From contig NC_092369.1 of the NCBI RefSeq assembly GCF_030848805.1, positions 12,127,199-12,191,198 of the forward strand: a stretch of DNA of 64,000 nt. The letters run 5' to 3'. Below are positions 60,456 to 64,000 of this stretch, one piece after another. Source of the stretch: Temnothorax longispinosus. Taxonomy: Eukaryota; Arthropoda; Insecta; Hymenoptera; Formicidae. Position 1 is the first letter of the stretch, and each line of letters begins with the position of its first letter. A program made the translations under genes and the position numbers. The notes under the pieces were generated by a model. It did not search any database. It saw only the letters and a program-made list of their open reading frames with translations, and had not been told where the DNA came from.

Positions 60456-61478
60456 CTAGTCGTCGTTGACCTCGATCGGGATACTCGTGGTGAAGGTCGG
60501 CGTCTCCAGTTCCTCGTGCTTCTTCATCTTCATACCCTGTAAATAACGAGAGGAGATTCGTTACAATTATATCGGTCGAGGACATGGGAAACGTTTTACT
60601 GTGCGGCGAATGGGATTGCGTCATTGTGTGACGCGTAGGCGTGAATCAAAGGCTTGTCGAAAAGCGCTAATTATTTAGTCGACATCTCGCGAATACAATT
60701 AGAGATCCGCTCTAATGCGTCTCACCTGTTGCAGTTTGTAGTGATTAATGATATCCTGATCGGCCGGGCAGCTCTGTAGGAAAGCGTCGAGCCTGTACAT
60801 GTGGTGCATGTATCGCCACAGGTGCACCAGGGTCTCCGGTATCTCGAAGTCGGCAAAGTACTTGCCGGCGACCCTGATGTGCTGCAGCCGCGGCATCAGC
60901 TCGCAGTCGAAGCAGCACATGGTGTCGCCGGTGAGGAAGCGCGTGCCCTTGCGGCCCAGATGCTCGTCGATCTTGCGCAGATGCGCCATCAGCGATGAGG
61001 ACTTGGGATCCTTGTCCTTGTCCTTCGCGTTCAGCAGCAGCAACTTGAGTTTCTGAAATATATGAACGGAGCGAACGACATGTAATTTCTCGCCTCGCCA
61101 GAGAAAGGGATATAATTCGACAGCTCTTTTTCCCGATTGGTTTCACTCTCGACCGGATTGACCGACACTCACGCTGAACAAGTTCTCCACGAGAGTGGCC
61201 ACTTCCTTATCTTGTACAAACAGATTGTGCCCGCCGGGGATGTTTTTCATGATGTGCCGTTCAATCTTTTCGTTCTCCAGTATCGCGTCACCGTTGTCGA
61301 TCAGGATGGGCGGCGGCGTGGCCTGGAAGTTGGTGCGAAAGTCGGGCGGCGGTTTCTGCATATCCACGGTGGTCACCTTCAGAGAGATCGTTTTCAGCTC
61401 CGCCAAGAGGTACAGATCCATGAAGTATTCCTGGCAGAAGAGACAGGCGCCCTTTCGACGGCCATCGATCGTCGATGC
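60456..61478 (-). CDS. Clic: Chloride intracellular channel (CLIC), last three exons
   Basis: Exons from the right: 61173..61478, 60726..61052, 60456..60536, all phase 0, give 237 residues and a stop. The first coding exon, which in the family encodes a short leader ending in a PEIELIIK-like stretch, is not found up to 64000, so the gene begins beyond the window. The thioredoxin-like half starts ASTIDGRRKGACLFCQEYFM, where CLFC is the redox motif of the insect/nematode type. KPPPDFRTNF and NEKIERHIMKNIPGG follow, then the all-helical GST-C half (TRFLTGDTMCCFDCELMPRL, SCPADQDIINHYKLQQ) and the tail KKHEELETPTFTTSIP. CLICs occur as soluble GST-like proteins and in membranes; the nematode member EXC-4 shapes excretory tubes. 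Identification is certain; partial only because of the window edge. Confidence 0.97.
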
Positions 61479-61547
61479 CTAGAAGCAATATTTCCTTCGT
61501 TAGATTGATATCAATATATTTATATTTCTTCGTTAGATTTAGCATCA

Positions 61548-61590
<43 letters not shown>

Positions 61591-64000
61591 ATTTTTAAAA
61601 TATACGATTTAAAAAATATACGCAATCTCAAATCTATTTCAGAAAGAATATGTTATTACGATTTAAAATACATCTACAAGATTTTGTTATTTTTTTCACA
61701 TGAATTATTACATCTTGTCATTCTTTGTATATAAAAGCCGCGTGTTCTCGCGGCTATCGGCGTTAAGGCTGGCATGTAAATTCCGCGGTATCTCGTGGAT
61801 TCGATTATCCTGCCTGTATCTCTGAGCGATAAGAGGCTGACGTCATCCGGCAACTAGTGTACGAATCTAACAACGGCGTGGCGAAACGCGCGGATCATTG
61901 TGTTCGCGAGCGATGAGCAGACCCAACCCATTATAGTCGAATCTCCGACCGACGTGACGTCCCACCGCCACGCATTTTCTGCTGCTCGATCGGCCGAATA
62001 ATCGAGAGAGTACCGAACCCAATCCGCCAGCGCACGGCGCTCTCGTTTTCCCGAAGTTCGCGGTTTATTTATTCGCTCGTCTCTGACGTTCTAACTTCGC
62101 GCGTTCACGGCCATCCTGAAAAAACCTTACGCAATATACCGATCAAAATTATCTCCATTTTTTATTTTTGCTTCTTTCTATCCCGACGTGCTATTTTCGG
62201 CGCGGATCCTGATATTTTCGACGTTAGAAAACGCGTGCCGTCAAACGTCGAAAAACAAATCTTTACATCATCATCGGGGAATTTTTTTTCTCCCCAATCC
62301 CGCGGCTCCGACCATTCAGCATTGTTTCCCTCTGACATTTGTAATCTACAATCATACACCTCTCGTGCCTTGGTACTTTTTAACCTTTGACCGTTTCAAG
62401 ATTTGTTGCGATAGCGCGTCTAATACCGTGTCTGATGGACAATCGCGCGAAATATCTTTCGCTATGACAACATTCCACTCTGATCGTTTCCCCCGATACT
62501 TTGATCCTTTACCGGCTTTACCCAACCGATGGAAGCTAAACAACCCACGCATTGTGTAACGTAATCGTTCTCTCCTCGGACAACCGTAATTCGAGCAAAT
62601 TGAATCTCGGCAGTTCGCCAACTCTCCCTCTCTCTCTTCCTCTCGGACAACGGAGGTTCTATTTTCATCGGGCGCTAACAATCGGCCGCTTTTCTAGGAT
62701 CTAACGAGCCGGGCGTTTAGAGAAGAGGAGGTGATCCCGCGATATCACCACCGCGCATCGCTGTCTTTGTATCGTCGCTGCTACTATCGTTTACTACTAT
62801 CGATGTCGTCTTACTTTCCACAGCCCCATGCGTCACACGCGCATCAGCCGGCACCTCGAGCGGTTTTTTATTCTCTCTCGGCGATGACGCACAGTCCGTT
62901 TTCGGATGTTGCATAACGTGAGAGACCTAGAGGTTCCATTTAGCGCACGCGCGCGCGCGATTTTCCCAGGAGGAGATCTCCTGTCGACGGGCGATTCTCG
63001 CGGATCAAGCACGCAATAGCAAATCTTCATAGGTCACTAGTTCTGAGCTTTTCGCAGTTTTTAATTCCTAAAAGTCTTCAGATATTCTAACGAGTATTTT
63101 TGGATATCAACAAAAGCAAAACCTCGAAGAGAATTACCTCTGAAATTATTTAATTAAAAAACATCCTTATCGAAGTTCTCTCGTTTATTGACGGACCGTT
63201 TCTTTTTATATCCTACGTATTTTTTGCACGCGCCTCAAAGGCGCGGATCTGTTTCCACATTCAGCGATGTATATCGCCGTCCGATAGCAAGTTTTATTTG
63301 TCTTACACGAGTGAGATTCAAGCAACCACACTCTTGGCGCTGAATGTGAGATATGAATGCGTGTCATGGTAATCCCTCAGGCGTCCATCGAACATCTGTT
63401 AAACATCTTTCGGAGTTGAACGCGTTGCTGAAACTACTGTCCGATACTTAACCGAAAAAATTTAACGCGGAACGTCATCGCGCGACGTCTGCGTCATTAT
63501 CTCTGGAACGTGTACGAGAAGGTGAAATAAAATATGACAACAATTCGGTGAGGATGGTCAAGCGAGCCTCGCTGATTTGATTTATCGACGCGAGCTTGAT
63601 TTTCTGCGCGGCGGTTATGCCAATCGGGGATTCCGCGGGGGATATTGAAAGAGTTTATGCCTCTCTCTCTCTCTTTCATCCGCGATTGTGCAAGCTGACT
63701 TTGAGGTATGAGTCATTTATTCCGAATAAAGCGCGCAATAAGCAGATAACGAGAGGCTAATAATCGAAACCGTCTTTACTTCAACTTGAGCCGCAACGCC
63801 GCAACTTTGTCACAACGTTGCTTTAATTATTATTGCTTCAACGTTGCTTCTAATATCGATCTTTTCCCCAGATTACTAAAAAAAAGGAAGAATAAAACAA
63901 TGCGGATATCAAAACGCTATCAAAACTGAATGTAAAATAAAGCGAGAGCGCGATAACAGCATGGAGAAAAGTATCTTCGAGACTCTCCAGCGGAAATCTA
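61479..64000. other. Probably first intron of CLIC; no gene seen
   Basis: The acceptor at 61479-61480 opens to the right with no matching first exon before the window end, so this is probably intron. It holds a (TA)n run at 61551-61588, a CT run at 63661-63676, and mixed CpG-rich DNA at 61740-62120 and 62880-63010. Short frames at 62162-62681 and 62717-63030 overlap on both strands and resemble nothing. Confidence 0.55.
61551..61588 (+). repeat. (TA)n microsatellite
   Basis: About 18 TA units, 70 bases inside the intron next to the CLIC acceptor. Confidence 0.9.

Noticed and set aside
1..64000. tRNA, rRNA, CRISPR or known microRNA genes
   Set aside because: I looked for T-loop-like GGTTCGA words, regular spaced repeats and well-known insect microRNA seeds and saw none convincing; a dedicated scan would be needed to exclude them.

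Overview
This is a eukaryotic nuclear window, almost certainly from an insect and most likely a hymenopteran, probably an ant. The evidence is spliced genes with GT-AG introns, insect-like versions of SYF2, TAB2, CLIC, CEP162 and a copper monooxygenase, a ZAD zinc-finger gene (an arthropod-expanded class), CpG-rich stretches alternating with AT-rich ones, many GA/CT microsatellites and several small inverted-repeat transposons. There is no bacterial, CRISPR or phage content.

Layout from left to right. 1-1581: the 5' end and N-terminal transposase exons of a piggyBac-type element on the minus strand, cut by the window edge. 1582-5740: no gene; one inverted-repeat element. 5741-23697 (+): a secreted DBH-like/MOXD1-type copper monooxygenase in nine coding exons, with a 12.4 kb first coding intron that holds repeats but no gene I can support. 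24899-28695 (+): a TATA-driven gene for a 935-residue, extremely Arg/Ser/Asp/Glu-rich protein with a signal peptide and internal tandem repeats; I recognise no family. 30348-35338 (-): CEP162-like centriole/cilium coiled-coil protein in six exons. 37645-42000 (-): ZAD zinc-finger protein in two exons, whose intron holds a transposon inside a transposon. 43415-44478 (+): splicing factor SYF2, divergent from the ZAD gene over a CpG- and GA-rich 1.4 kb. 45635-49939 (-), with possible further 3' exons down to 44864: TAB2 with an N-terminal CUE domain and a C-terminal NZF finger. 49940-60455: no protein-coding gene; a likely 5' non-coding TAB2 exon near 57.5 kb and a cluster of repeats at 53-57 kb. 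60456-61478 (-): the last three coding exons of CLIC; its first exon lies beyond the window.

The genes are not an operon or a pathway. They are unrelated, independently promoted insect genes: copper monooxygenase (secretory pathway), Arg-rich protein (unknown), CEP162 (cilium base), ZAD factor (nuclear), SYF2 (spliceosome), TAB2 (TAK1 signalling in IMD/JNK-type pathways) and CLIC (redox/chloride channel family). All exon joins given here were checked for phase by reading the sequence, not by transcripts.

The least explained items are the Arg-rich secreted gene, the acidic and multiply dibasic N-terminal extension of the copper monooxygenase, the two competing 3' ends of TAB2, and the nested or repeated inverted-repeat elements.
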